Shown piece by piece: positions 1-5,199 of a stretch of DNA of 7,467 nucleotides (its first letter is position 1; each line of letters begins with the position of its first letter). A program made the position numbers and the translations under genes. The stretch is from Candidatus Aminicenantota bacterium. GTDB taxonomy: Bacteria > Acidobacteriota > Aminicenantia > Aminicenantales > Saccharicenantaceae. The stretch lies in contig JALHVH010000369.1 in assembly GCA_022867105.1 (NCBI GenBank), positions 1 to 7,467 on the forward strand, in the 5' to 3' direction. The notes below the pieces were generated by a model, which saw nothing but the letters and a program-made list of their open reading frames with translations, made no database searches and was not told the DNA's origin.

Positions 1-929
1 ATGAGCGGAATGGGCCTGTCAAGAAGGGGCAGGAGGACCTTGCGGCCCCGGTCGGCCATCTCGCGGAGCTTGAGGAGGCCCGGGAGGACGGATGTCCTGC
101 GCTCCTCGATCCGCTGCAGGGCGGCCTCGAGTTCGGCCCTATCCTTTTTCGATGCCGTTACCAGACGTTCCCTGAGGGCGCCGGCCTGCCTGTCGAGCTC
201 TCCCCCGGGGTCGGGATGGCAGGCGACGGCCGTGTCCCCGAGCATGGTCTCCGGCCGCGTCGTGGCCACGGTGAGGTGGGACGGCTCGCCCGGCTGCGGG
301 TCGACGATCGGATACTTAATGTGCCAGAAGTGTCCCTGGACCTTTTCGTAGACGATCTCGTCGTCGGAGACAGCGGTCTGGAGCTGACAATCCCAGTTGA
401 CCATGCGGTTGCCGCGGTAGATGAGCCCGTCCCGAAAGAGACGGAAGAACGCTTCGCGCACGGCCCGGGCGCAGACGGCGTCCATCGTGAACCGCTGCCG
501 CTTCCAATCGCAGGAACAGCCCATGCTCTGCTGCTGGCGGATGATGCGCTCCCGGTATTCGTCCTTCCAGGCCTGGATCCTGGCCACCAGCCCTTCACGG
601 CCGATGTCGTGGCGCGTTTTGCCCTCGAGCTCGAAGAGCCGCTTCTCGACGACGGCCTGGGTCCCGATCCCGGCGTGATCCGTTCCGGGCATCCACAGCG
701 TGTTCTCCCCCATCATCCGGTGCCAGCGGATGAGGAGGTCCTGCATGACATTGTCCATGGCATGGCCCATGTGGAGGGCGCCGGTGACGTTCGGCAAAGG
801 CATCATGATGACGTAGCGCGCGTCCCGGCCATCGGGGACGGCCGCGAAGGCGTCGGCCTCGAGCCATCGTTCGGTGATGGACGCTTCGAAGTCCTTGTGT
901 TCGTAGTATTTCGGCAGTTCTTCGAACAT
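1..929 (-). CDS. valS: Valyl-tRNA synthetase, N-terminal part (runs off left edge)
   Basis: Cytoplasmic class I aminoacyl-tRNA synthetase that charges tRNA-Val with valine and hydrolyses mischarged Thr-tRNA in its CP1 editing domain. The minus-strand frame opens with ATG at 929-927 and stays open to base 1, giving 309 complete codons of a protein usually near 900 residues. Visible landmarks in order: PNVTGALHMGH (residues 47-56) carrying the HIGH-type ATP signature as HMGH (53-56), GTDHAGIGTQ (82-91), GCSCDW (137-142) and the editing-domain motif TTRPETMLGDTAVA (223-236). The KMSKS loop and anticodon-binding domain would lie outside the window. An AAGGA ribosome binding site sits 8 nt upstream of the start. 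Odd point: about 45 extra, mostly charged helical residues lie between HPDP (238-241) and VLLPLLDR (298-305), where E. coli ValS as I remember it has a short loop. ValS identity is essentially certain from the motifs; IleS and LeuS lack this combination. Confidence 0.97.
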   Translation of the reverse strand, partial: MFEELPKYYEHKDFEASITERWLEADAFAAVPDGRDARYVIMMPLPNVTGALHMGHAMDNVMQDLLIRWHRMMGENTLWMPGTDHAGIGTQAVVEKRLFELEGKTRHDIGREGLVARIQAWKDEYRERIIRQQQSMGCSCDWKRQRFTMDAVCARAVREAFFRLFRDGLIYRGNRMVNWDCQLQTAVSDDEIVYEKVQGHFWHIKYPIVDPQPGEPSHLTVATTRPETMLGDTAVACHPDPGGELDRQAGALRERLVTASKKDRAELEAALQRIEERRTSVLPGLLKLREMADRGRKVLLPLLDRPIPL

Positions 930-948
930 GACAGTATTCCTTTCCATA

Positions 949-977
949 TTTGTACCATATCGATACCCTCCAGGCAA
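949..977 (-). promoter_or_regulatory. Candidate sigma-70 promoter for valS
   Basis: On the minus strand TTGCCT (977-972) and TACAAA (954-949) are separated by exactly 17 bp. Transcription would start about 10-15 nt upstream of the AAGGA ribosome binding site of valS. Each hexamer matches the consensus at only four of six positions, so this is a tentative call. If correct, the structured element at 1033-1154 lies upstream of the promoter and not in the valS leader. Confidence 0.35.
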
Positions 978-990
978 ACGAACACGCGAT

Positions 991-1023
991 CGCCGGTCCG
1001 GCGCTTGGGATCGCCTTCGAAGG
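991..1023. repeat. Two adjacent perfect palindromes
   Basis: CGCCGG-T-CCGGCG (991-1003) has 6-bp arms around a single T. CCTTCGAAGG (1014-1023) is a perfect 10-bp palindrome. They lie 10 bp apart and 9 bp before the long inverted repeat. The word GATCGCC also appears at 988-994, 1009-1015 and 1044-1050. They may be protein-binding sites or extra parts of the neighbouring palindromic element; nothing in the sequence decides between these. Confidence 0.5.
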
Positions 1024-1032
1024 ACTCGGGAT

Positions 1033-1154
1033 ACGGCGATGAAGATCGCCCTGAAGCCCCCCGTAGCGGAGGGGGGACCCGCCGTTCACGGCGGGGGGAA
1101 CCGCCGGGACTGGTTCCCCGGGGTCGGGGGGAGAGGGGCGATCTTCATCGCCGT
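1033..1154. repeat. 122-bp multi-hairpin palindromic element (REP/MITE-like or structured RNA)
   Basis: The outer stem is an 18-bp perfect inverted repeat, ACGGCGATGAAGATCGCC at 1033-1050 with its exact reverse complement at 1137-1154; one more C-G pair (1051/1136) extends it inward. Inside it are three consecutive hairpins: C6 (1057-1062) with G6 (1071-1076) around an 8-nt loop; CCCGCCG (1078-1084) with CGGCGGG (1089-1095) around TTCA; and GGGAACC (1096-1102) with GGTTCCC (1112-1118) around a 9-nt loop. The left arm is directly preceded by CGGGAT (1027-1032), which recurs at 1162-1167, 7 nt beyond the right arm. No coding capacity is evident. The architecture fits a small non-autonomous palindromic repeat or the DNA of a folded RNA. 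The structure is read directly; its identity is inferred. Confidence 0.75.
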
Positions 1155-1210
1155 GCCCTCCCGGGATTTCCCCTCCGACCTCTTCCGGTGACACGGACCT
1201 TTTCCGGATC

Positions 1211-1244
1211 CCCCTTGAAATTCTCGAGGGGATTGTTTGTTTTT
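1211..1244 (+). terminator. Terminator-like hairpin with T-rich tail
   Basis: CCCCTTGA (1211-1218) pairs with TCGAGGGG (1224-1231), with one T-G wobble, around the loop AATTC. The stem is followed by a 13-base tail, 1232-1244, that contains ten T residues. This fits a rho-independent terminator for plus-strand transcription, although the G/C content is concentrated at the base of the stem. No plus-strand gene lies upstream of it: valS reads the other way. It could end a transcript from the 1033-1154 element or shield the VOC promoter from readthrough. Confidence 0.5.
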
Positions 1245-1277
1245 CGTTCCCGTTCCCTCATTCTCGCCCGTCTCGCG

Positions 1278-1283
1278 TATAAT
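1278..1283 (+). promoter_or_regulatory. Consensus -10 box (TATAAT) for the VOC gene
   Basis: A perfect TATAAT lies 18 bp before the start codon. The -35 region is poor; TTCCCT at 1253-1258, 19 bp away, is the nearest candidate. A start about 7 nt downstream of the box would leave a leader of only about 12 nt, with the AAGGAG (1290-1295) at its 5' end. That is short but workable. Confidence 0.45.
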
Positions 1284-1301
1284 GGGACCAAGGAGCTGGT
1301 A

Positions 1302-1820
1302 ATGATGTCGTCATTCAAGTTTTGGGCAATCGCGGTTTGTTTGGTGCTCGTGGTGATCTCGGGGGGCGTTGCGGCGGATCCGTCGGCAGGACCGGAGAAG
1401 GTCCTGTTGGCTGGCAACCTGACCGGCCCCCAGCACCTGGGGATCCCGGTCACTGACCTGACAAAGTCCAGGACGTTCTACGAGCGGCTGGGATTCAGGG
1501 AGGTCATGAGCACGGAACTGCCGGAAGGAAAGGAATCCGTCAAAGTGGCCATGATGGACCTTCACGGCTTCATCGTCGAGCTCTATCAACCTGTGAAGGG
1601 GGACCAGCCCGGGATCCGGTCCCGCAAGGACGGCCACATCGACCATGTCGCCTTGAATGTCCGGGATATCGGGAAGGCGTTTCGCGAGCTGAAAGCGGCC
1701 GGGCTTACGATCGCGGAAAAGGAGCCCGTGTTTCTGCCGTTCTGGGAGAAAGGGATCAAGTATTTCAATGTCCTCGGTCCGGACGGCGAGCGCGTGGAAT
1801 TTTCCGAAAGGCTGAGGTAA
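1302..1820 (+). CDS. Exported VOC-superfamily (glyoxalase/bleomycin-resistance fold) protein
   Basis: 172 residues, probably periplasmic. Residues 1-25 form a signal peptide: a short charged start (K6), a hydrophobic stretch AIAVCLVLVVISGGV, and a probable cleavage after V-A-A (23-25). The rest is one VOC module with paired beta-alpha-beta-beta-beta repeats: QHLGIPVTDLTKSRTFYERL (44-63) in the first half and HIDHVALNVRDIGKAFREL (112-130) in the second. Candidate metal ligands in the family's H/E/H/E pattern are H45, E93 (VELYQ), H115 and E166 (RVEF). Glyoxalase I, dioxygenase and fosfomycin-resistance enzymes share this fold, so the reaction cannot be named. The start is set by AAGGAG at 1290-1295; the second ATG at 1305 is equally possible. 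The frame is open far upstream (to 216), but that part is antisense to valS and is not coding. The stop lies 1 bp from the stop of the convergent amidohydrolase gene. Confidence 0.87.
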   Translation: MMSSFKFWAIAVCLVLVVISGGVAADPSAGPEKVLLAGNLTGPQHLGIPVTDLTKSRTFYERLGFREVMSTELPEGKESVKVAMMDLHGFIVELYQPVKGDQPGIRSRKDGHIDHVALNVRDIGKAFRELKAAGLTIAEKEPVFLPFWEKGIKYFNVLGPDGERVEFSERLR

Positions 1821-1821
1821 G

Positions 1822-3534
1822 TCACAAAGGCCTCCTGGCCTCGCGGCCCTCGAAGAGGGTCAGGATGACCTTGGCCGTGCCGATCTTCTCCGCCGGCAGC
1901 TCGAACAGGTTCTTGTCGAGGATGACGAGGTCGGCGCTCTTGCCCGGCTCGATCGTGCCCGTCGTGTTTTCCAGGAAATTGGCGTAGGCCCCGTTGATCG
2001 TGAAGCTTGAGATCATCTTCTCCAGCGATGCCCTTTCCTCGGGCCAGAGAACAGCGCCGGGCTCGGTGAGCCCGGGACGGCTCCTGGTCATCCCGATCTG
2101 GATGGCCTGGATCGGGTCGCAGGGGATGGTCACCGTGTAGTCGCTGCTCGAGGTGACCGTAACCCCCGCCTTGAAGAAGCTTTCCATGGGATATTCCTCG
2201 TCCGCGCGCTTCAGACCGAGATAGGGCACCTGGATGTTGGAATAATAGTCATCCTTCATGAACCAGAACGACTGGGTCACGGCGACGGCGTCCAGCGCCT
2301 TGAAGCGCAGGACGTCCTCCGGGGAAACCAGCTGGAGGTGGGTAACCATCGGGCGCGCGTCCCGGCCCCCATTGACCCTGGCGGCGTAGGCGATTCCGTC
2401 GAGCGCCTCGGCCACGGCCGCGTCCCCGATAGCGTGGAAATGGAGCTGAAAGCCCGCCTGATCGAGGCCGGCGCAGATCGCGTTGAGCGCCTCTTGGGCC
2501 CAGAGCGGCTCGCCTCTGAACCCGGTCTTGTGAGCGTAAGGCTCTTTCAAGTAAGCCGTCCCGCCTTCGATGACGCCATCAATAAAGATCTTTGCGGCCC
2601 GGGTCTGGAAGAGAGGGCCCGTGTTCCTGTCACGTTCCGCCGCCTGCTCCCGGACCTGCTCAAGCCCTTTCTCCGGGTCCGTATAAAGAGAGGCCCGAAA
2701 CCTCATGCGCAATTTTGCCGCTCGTTCGAGGGCCTTGTAGGCTTTTAAGTCGTTGCCGCCGACGCCGAGCGAAGCATCGTGGGCCGTGGTGATGCCGAAG
2801 GCCAGGGCCATCGTCTGGTATTCTTCGAGTCCCCGGGCCAGCTCTTCGACGGTGTATTCCGGGATAACCTTGGATACGAGGTCGGCCGCGCTCTCGCGCA
2901 GGGTGCCGTTGGGTTCTCCCGTCTTCGGGTCACGCTCGATGATCCCGCCCGGGGGATTCCTCGTCTCCTTCGTCACTCCCGCCAGTCTGAGGGTCCTGGA
3001 GTTCACCCAAGTCGAGTGCCCGTCCTCCGAGGACAGGGCCACAGGGAGATCCCTGACAACTTCGTCAAGGATGACCTTGTCCGGTCCCGCCGGACCAAAG
3101 ACCGTGTTGCTCCAGCCGCCGCCCCTGATGACCGTAGCGCCGGGATGGGTATTAACGAAATCCACGATCGCTTTTTGGTAGTCAGCGACCGAGCGCATTC
3201 CAAAGAGGGCTACCGCGCCGAATTGTTCGATAGCGGCCGACGGATGACAGTGGCTGTCGATGAAGCCGGGAAGGACAAGCTTGCCGCCGAGGTCCATGAC
3301 CCTGGTTTCGCTTCCCATGAAACGTTTGACCGCCTTGTTCGTCCCGACAAAGAGAAACCTGCCGTCTTTGATGGCCAGGGCTTCCGCCATGCCCCCCGCC
3401 ACGTTCATGGTATGGATGATGCCGTTTTTGAGGACGAAATCGGCGACCGGTCCGTTCTTCGGCGTGCAGGCCGCGAGGGATCCGACGCCGGCGAGAACGA
3501 TCGGCCCGAGGAACCTCAGCCGTGTGAATCTCAT
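1822..3534 (-). CDS. Lipoprotein amidohydrolase, YtcJ / Amidohydro_3 type
   Basis: 570 residues, typical length for the family, which includes N-substituted formamide deformylase (NfdA) and YtcJ-like exoenzymes. Members hydrolyse amide or related C-N bonds with an active-site metal; the substrate here is unknown. The N-terminus has basic residues, a hydrophobic stretch and the lipobox L-A-A-C (cysteine 23), so the protein is probably exported and lipid-anchored. The composite beta-sandwich starts near residue 30. Metal-site and family motifs are LPGFIDSHCHP (88-98, HxH at 95/97), SSEDGHSTWVNS (168-179), K315 (AAKIFIDG), LHFHAIGDAA (364-373), H399 (VTHLQL), SSSDYTV (462-468, D465) and the C-terminal GTIEPGKSADLVILD (526-540). 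The frame extends upstream to 3600, but ATG at 3534-3532 is chosen because AAGGAG (3547-3542) precedes it by 7 nt and it puts the lipobox at the right distance. It is transcribed alone, divergent from the PhzF-like gene. Confidence 0.92.
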   Translation of the reverse strand: MRFTRLRFLGPIVLAGVGSLAACTPKNGPVADFVLKNGIIHTMNVAGGMAEALAIKDGRFLFVGTNKAVKRFMGSETRVMDLGGKLVLPGFIDSHCHPSAAIEQFGAVALFGMRSVADYQKAIVDFVNTHPGATVIRGGGWSNTVFGPAGPDKVILDEVVRDLPVALSSEDGHSTWVNSRTLRLAGVTKETRNPPGGIIERDPKTGEPNGTLRESAADLVSKVIPEYTVEELARGLEEYQTMALAFGITTAHDASLGVGGNDLKAYKALERAAKLRMRFRASLYTDPEKGLEQVREQAAERDRNTGPLFQTRAAKIFIDGVIEGGTAYLKEPYAHKTGFRGEPLWAQEALNAICAGLDQAGFQLHFHAIGDAAVAEALDGIAYAARVNGGRDARPMVTHLQLVSPEDVLRFKALDAVAVTQSFWFMKDDYYSNIQVPYLGLKRADEEYPMESFFKAGVTVTSSSDYTVTIPCDPIQAIQIGMTRSRPGLTEPGAVLWPEERASLEKMISSFTINGAYANFLENTTGTIEPGKSADLVILDKNLFELPAEKIGTAKVILTLFEGREARRPL

Positions 3535-3571
3535 GTCCTCTCTCCTTGCCACGTCCGTTTCGATCGGCCCA

Positions 3572-3600
3572 TGTATAGCAGAGCCGGAGGGCCGTGTCAA
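3572..3600 (-). promoter_or_regulatory. Near-consensus sigma-70 promoter for the amidohydrolase gene
   Basis: On the minus strand a perfect TTGACA (3600-3595) is followed by a 17-bp spacer and TATACA (3577-3572), five of six matches to TATAAT. Transcription would start near 3565, leaving a leader of about 30 nt with AAGGAG at 3547-3542. This is the best promoter in the window, and it also shows that the open frame upstream of 3534 is promoter rather than coding sequence. Confidence 0.75.
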
Positions 3601-3609
3601 AAAAGGCCC

Positions 3610-3638
3610 TTGTTTTTCGGCGGGCCCTGCGTTATCAT
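3610..3638 (+). promoter_or_regulatory. Candidate promoter for the PhzF-like / methyltransferase operon
   Basis: TTGTTT (3610-3615), a 17-bp spacer and TATCAT (3633-3638, five of six matches) lie on the plus strand. A start near 3645 gives a leader of about 42 nt. Its -35 box lies only 9 bp from the -35 box of the divergent amidohydrolase promoter, so the two could share a regulator or compete for polymerase. Confidence 0.5.
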
Positions 3639-3686
3639 CATTCTCCGTTCCCTCAGCCGGATACGGACCGTTCTCAAGGAGTCGTG

Positions 3687-4466
3687 ATGAAAATTCCCAT
3701 CTACCAGGTCGATGCCTTTACGGACAAGCTCTTTGGCGGTAATCCCGCGGCCGTCTGCCCGCTCGAGGAATGGCTGCCCGGCGCGATGATGCAGGCCATC
3801 GCCGAAGAGAACAATCTCTCGGAAACGGCGTTCTTCGTCCGGAAGGGGGATGCGTTCGAGCTCCGCTGGTTCACCCCGAAGATCGAGATCTTTCTGGCGG
3901 GACACCCCACCCTGGCCGCGGCCCATGTCATCTACGAACACCTTGAATACGGCGGACCTCAGATCTCCTTTCTCACGAAGAGCGGCGAATTGAGGGTCAA
4001 GAAAAGGAGCGGGCTCATCCTGATGGACTTCCCGGGTTTCGATCCAGCCCCCTCCGATACTCCCGAAGCCCTGGTCAAGGGCCTGGGGAAAGAGCCCACG
4101 GAAACGCTCAAGGGACGGGATTATTTCTCGGTCTTCGACAGCGAGGCGGAGGTCCTGGACCTCCGGCCGGACTTCGCCGAGCTCGAAAAACTCGATTGCC
4201 TGGGTATCATCGTCACCGCCAAGGGCGACGGCTGCGATTTCGTTTCCCGATTCTTCGCCCCGCGAGCCGGGATCCTCGAGGACCCGGTTACCGGTTCGGC
4301 CCACACGCTCCTCATCCCCTTCTGGGCCAAGCGCCTGAACAAGAACGTCCTCCACGCCTTCCAGGTCTCGAGGCGGCGGGGCGAGATCTTCTGCGAATAC
4401 TTGGGGAAGCGCGTCCAGATCGGCGGCCGGGCCGTGACCTACATGACCGGGACGATCGAGGTCTGA
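3687..4466 (+). CDS. PhzF-family isomerase/epimerase-like protein
   Basis: 259 residues, slightly short for the family (about 260-300). PhzF proteins have a diaminopimelate-epimerase-like fold with two similar halves; PhzF itself isomerises trans-2,3-dihydro-3-hydroxyanthranilate in phenazine synthesis, but most relatives have no known substrate. Family motifs are all present: QVDAFTDKLFGGNPAAVC (7-24), NNLSETAFF (42-50) with E46 at the place of the catalytic glutamate, FTPKIEIFLAGHPTLAAAH (62-80), and the second-half EDPVTGSAH (198-206). No phenazine genes are nearby, so a phenazine role is unlikely. The frame is open from 3594, but ATG 3687 follows AAGGAG (3676-3681) by 5 nt and begins exactly where family homology begins. 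The methyltransferase gene starts 34 bp downstream and is probably co-transcribed. The family call is firm; the reaction is not known. Confidence 0.93.
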   Translation: MKIPIYQVDAFTDKLFGGNPAAVCPLEEWLPGAMMQAIAEENNLSETAFFVRKGDAFELRWFTPKIEIFLAGHPTLAAAHVIYEHLEYGGPQISFLTKSGELRVKKRSGLILMDFPGFDPAPSDTPEALVKGLGKEPTETLKGRDYFSVFDSEAEVLDLRPDFAELEKLDCLGIIVTAKGDGCDFVSRFFAPRAGILEDPVTGSAHTLLIPFWAKRLNKNVLHAFQVSRRRGEIFCEYLGKRVQIGGRAVTYMTGTIEV

Positions 4467-4500
4467 AGATTTGCGGTCACGGGCTTAAGGAGAGACAATC

Positions 4501-5097
4501 ATGGCCACAGACATCAAAACCATCATCGCCAACCTCCTGGCGTTCTACGATTTCCGGGACAAGACCGTCATTTCGGTCGGGGCGGGGGGAGGCCAGCTCA
4601 TCGAATACGGCCGGACGGCGGGCAAGGTCATCGCCGTCGACAATGACCCCTCGGCCATGGAGAAACTCCGGGAGAACCTGAAGCTCTCCGGCCTGGAGGA
4701 CAAGTTCACGACAGTTCTGGAGGATTTCGACCGGACCGCTTCCCGGGGGGATGCCGTCCTTTTCGAGTTCTGCCTGCACGAGATGAGCGACCCCGAAGCC
4801 GCCGTCAAACACGCCAGGTCTCTGGCGCCGGACGTCATCATCTTCGACCACTGGCCAGGATCGGAGTGGTCCACCATCGCGGCCGAGGAGGCCAAGGTGG
4901 CGGCCGGCTGGCGGGCCCTCATGCGTTTCGCCTTCAAGAAGGAGCAAAAGCACGACGCGGTCCAGGTCTTCAAGGATTATGAGGAGCTTTACACGAAGGT
5001 AAAAGGCCAGGGCGAAACAAGCATCGCCCGCATCGCGAAATACAAGGGGAAAACGGACATCGTCATCCCCATGTCCTACGGCCTCGTTCTCATCTGA
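4501..5097 (+). CDS. Class I SAM-dependent methyltransferase, unknown substrate
   Basis: 198 residues, a single Rossmann-like methyltransferase domain with no added domains. Motif I, VISVGAGGGQ (23-32), is the glycine-rich SAM loop. The acidic residue ending strand 2 is D47 in IAVDNDPSAMEKLREN (44-59), which would hold the ribose hydroxyls. D75-F76-D77 fits the adenine-contacting loop. LFEFCLHEMSDP (87-98) is the strand-4 segment that usually lines the substrate pocket. No signal peptide or membrane segment is seen, so it should be cytoplasmic. Small-molecule methylation is more likely than RNA or DNA methylation because no NPPY- or DPPY-type motif is present, but the acceptor cannot be named. 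AAGGAG at 4487-4492 precedes ATG by 8 nt. It follows the PhzF-like gene by 34 bp in the same direction, which suggests one operon and possibly a shared metabolite. Confidence 0.87.
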   Translation: MATDIKTIIANLLAFYDFRDKTVISVGAGGGQLIEYGRTAGKVIAVDNDPSAMEKLRENLKLSGLEDKFTTVLEDFDRTASRGDAVLFEFCLHEMSDPEAAVKHARSLAPDVIIFDHWPGSEWSTIAAEEAKVAAGWRALMRFAFKKEQKHDAVQVFKDYEELYTKVKGQGETSIARIAKYKGKTDIVIPMSYGLVLI

Positions 5098-5158
5098 GCC
5101 GCGGGCAAACCGGGATCATCCGCCGGAATGGTCTGGGCCTGCGGACATCAGGGACCGA

Positions 5159-5174
5159 CCTATGATAAGATAGG
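5159..5174 (+). promoter_or_regulatory. CCTAT/ATAGG inverted repeat over a possible -10 box
   Basis: CCTAT (5159-5163) and ATAGG (5170-5174) are 5-bp inverted arms separated by six bases. They overlap TATGAT (5161-5166), a possible -10 box for the flavoprotein gene; no good -35 box is visible 16-18 bp upstream. The arrangement would suit a repressor operator, but arms of this length occur often by chance. The rest of the 102-bp gap before the flavoprotein gene holds nothing else I can call. Confidence 0.25.
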
Positions 5175-5199
5175 AAGGCAAAAAACAAGGTGGAGCGAG

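Larger units (their letters stand above)
930..1301. other. 372-bp divergent intergenic region valS / VOC gene
   Basis: No convincing protein gene lies between the divergent starts at 929 and 1302. Frames that cross it are shadows without family motifs or a good ribosome binding site. From left to right it holds a candidate valS promoter, two perfect palindromes (991-1003 and 1014-1023), the 122-bp multi-hairpin element (1033-1154), a terminator-like hairpin (1211-1244) and the VOC promoter and ribosome binding site (1278-1295). Base composition changes sharply: the centre is G/C homopolymer-rich, while the ends are AT-rich. Confidence 0.8.

Noticed and set aside
1033..1154. T-box riboswitch controlling valS
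   Set aside because: No AGGGUGG-type T-box sequence is visible on the minus strand, and the likely valS promoter lies between the element and the gene.
1033..1154. tRNA gene suggested by the cloverleaf-like fold
   Set aside because: The 18-bp outer stem is far too long for an acceptor stem, and there is no GTTC-type T-loop, anticodon arm or D-loop pattern.
595..1194. 199-residue minus-strand open frame across the valS start and the palindromic element
   Set aside because: It overlaps valS in another frame, contains low-complexity Pro/Arg/Gly residues, and would need translation through the hairpins.
216..1301. Long plus-strand open frame that continues in phase into the VOC gene
   Set aside because: It is antisense to valS up to 929, crosses the palindromic element, has no family motif and no start with a ribosome binding site; the VOC gene has its own AAGGAG and signal peptide at 1302.
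3535..3600. 22 extra N-terminal codons on the amidohydrolase (start at 3600)
   Set aside because: The TTG start would coincide with the -35 box TTGACA, and the lipobox would be too far from the N-terminus; ATG 3534 has a good ribosome binding site.
2779..3687. 302-residue plus-strand open frame antisense to the amidohydrolase
   Set aside because: A shadow caused by high GC and codon bias: no recognisable motifs, Arg/Gly/Asp-rich composition, and it runs through the amidohydrolase promoter.
3597..4355. 252-residue minus-strand open frame antisense to the PhzF-like gene
   Set aside because: The plus-strand frame carries every PhzF motif and a ribosome binding site; the antisense product resembles no family I know.
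3687..4466. Phenazine biosynthesis cluster because of the PhzF family member
   Set aside because: No phzA/B/C/D/E/G-like neighbours; most PhzF-family proteins are unrelated to phenazines.
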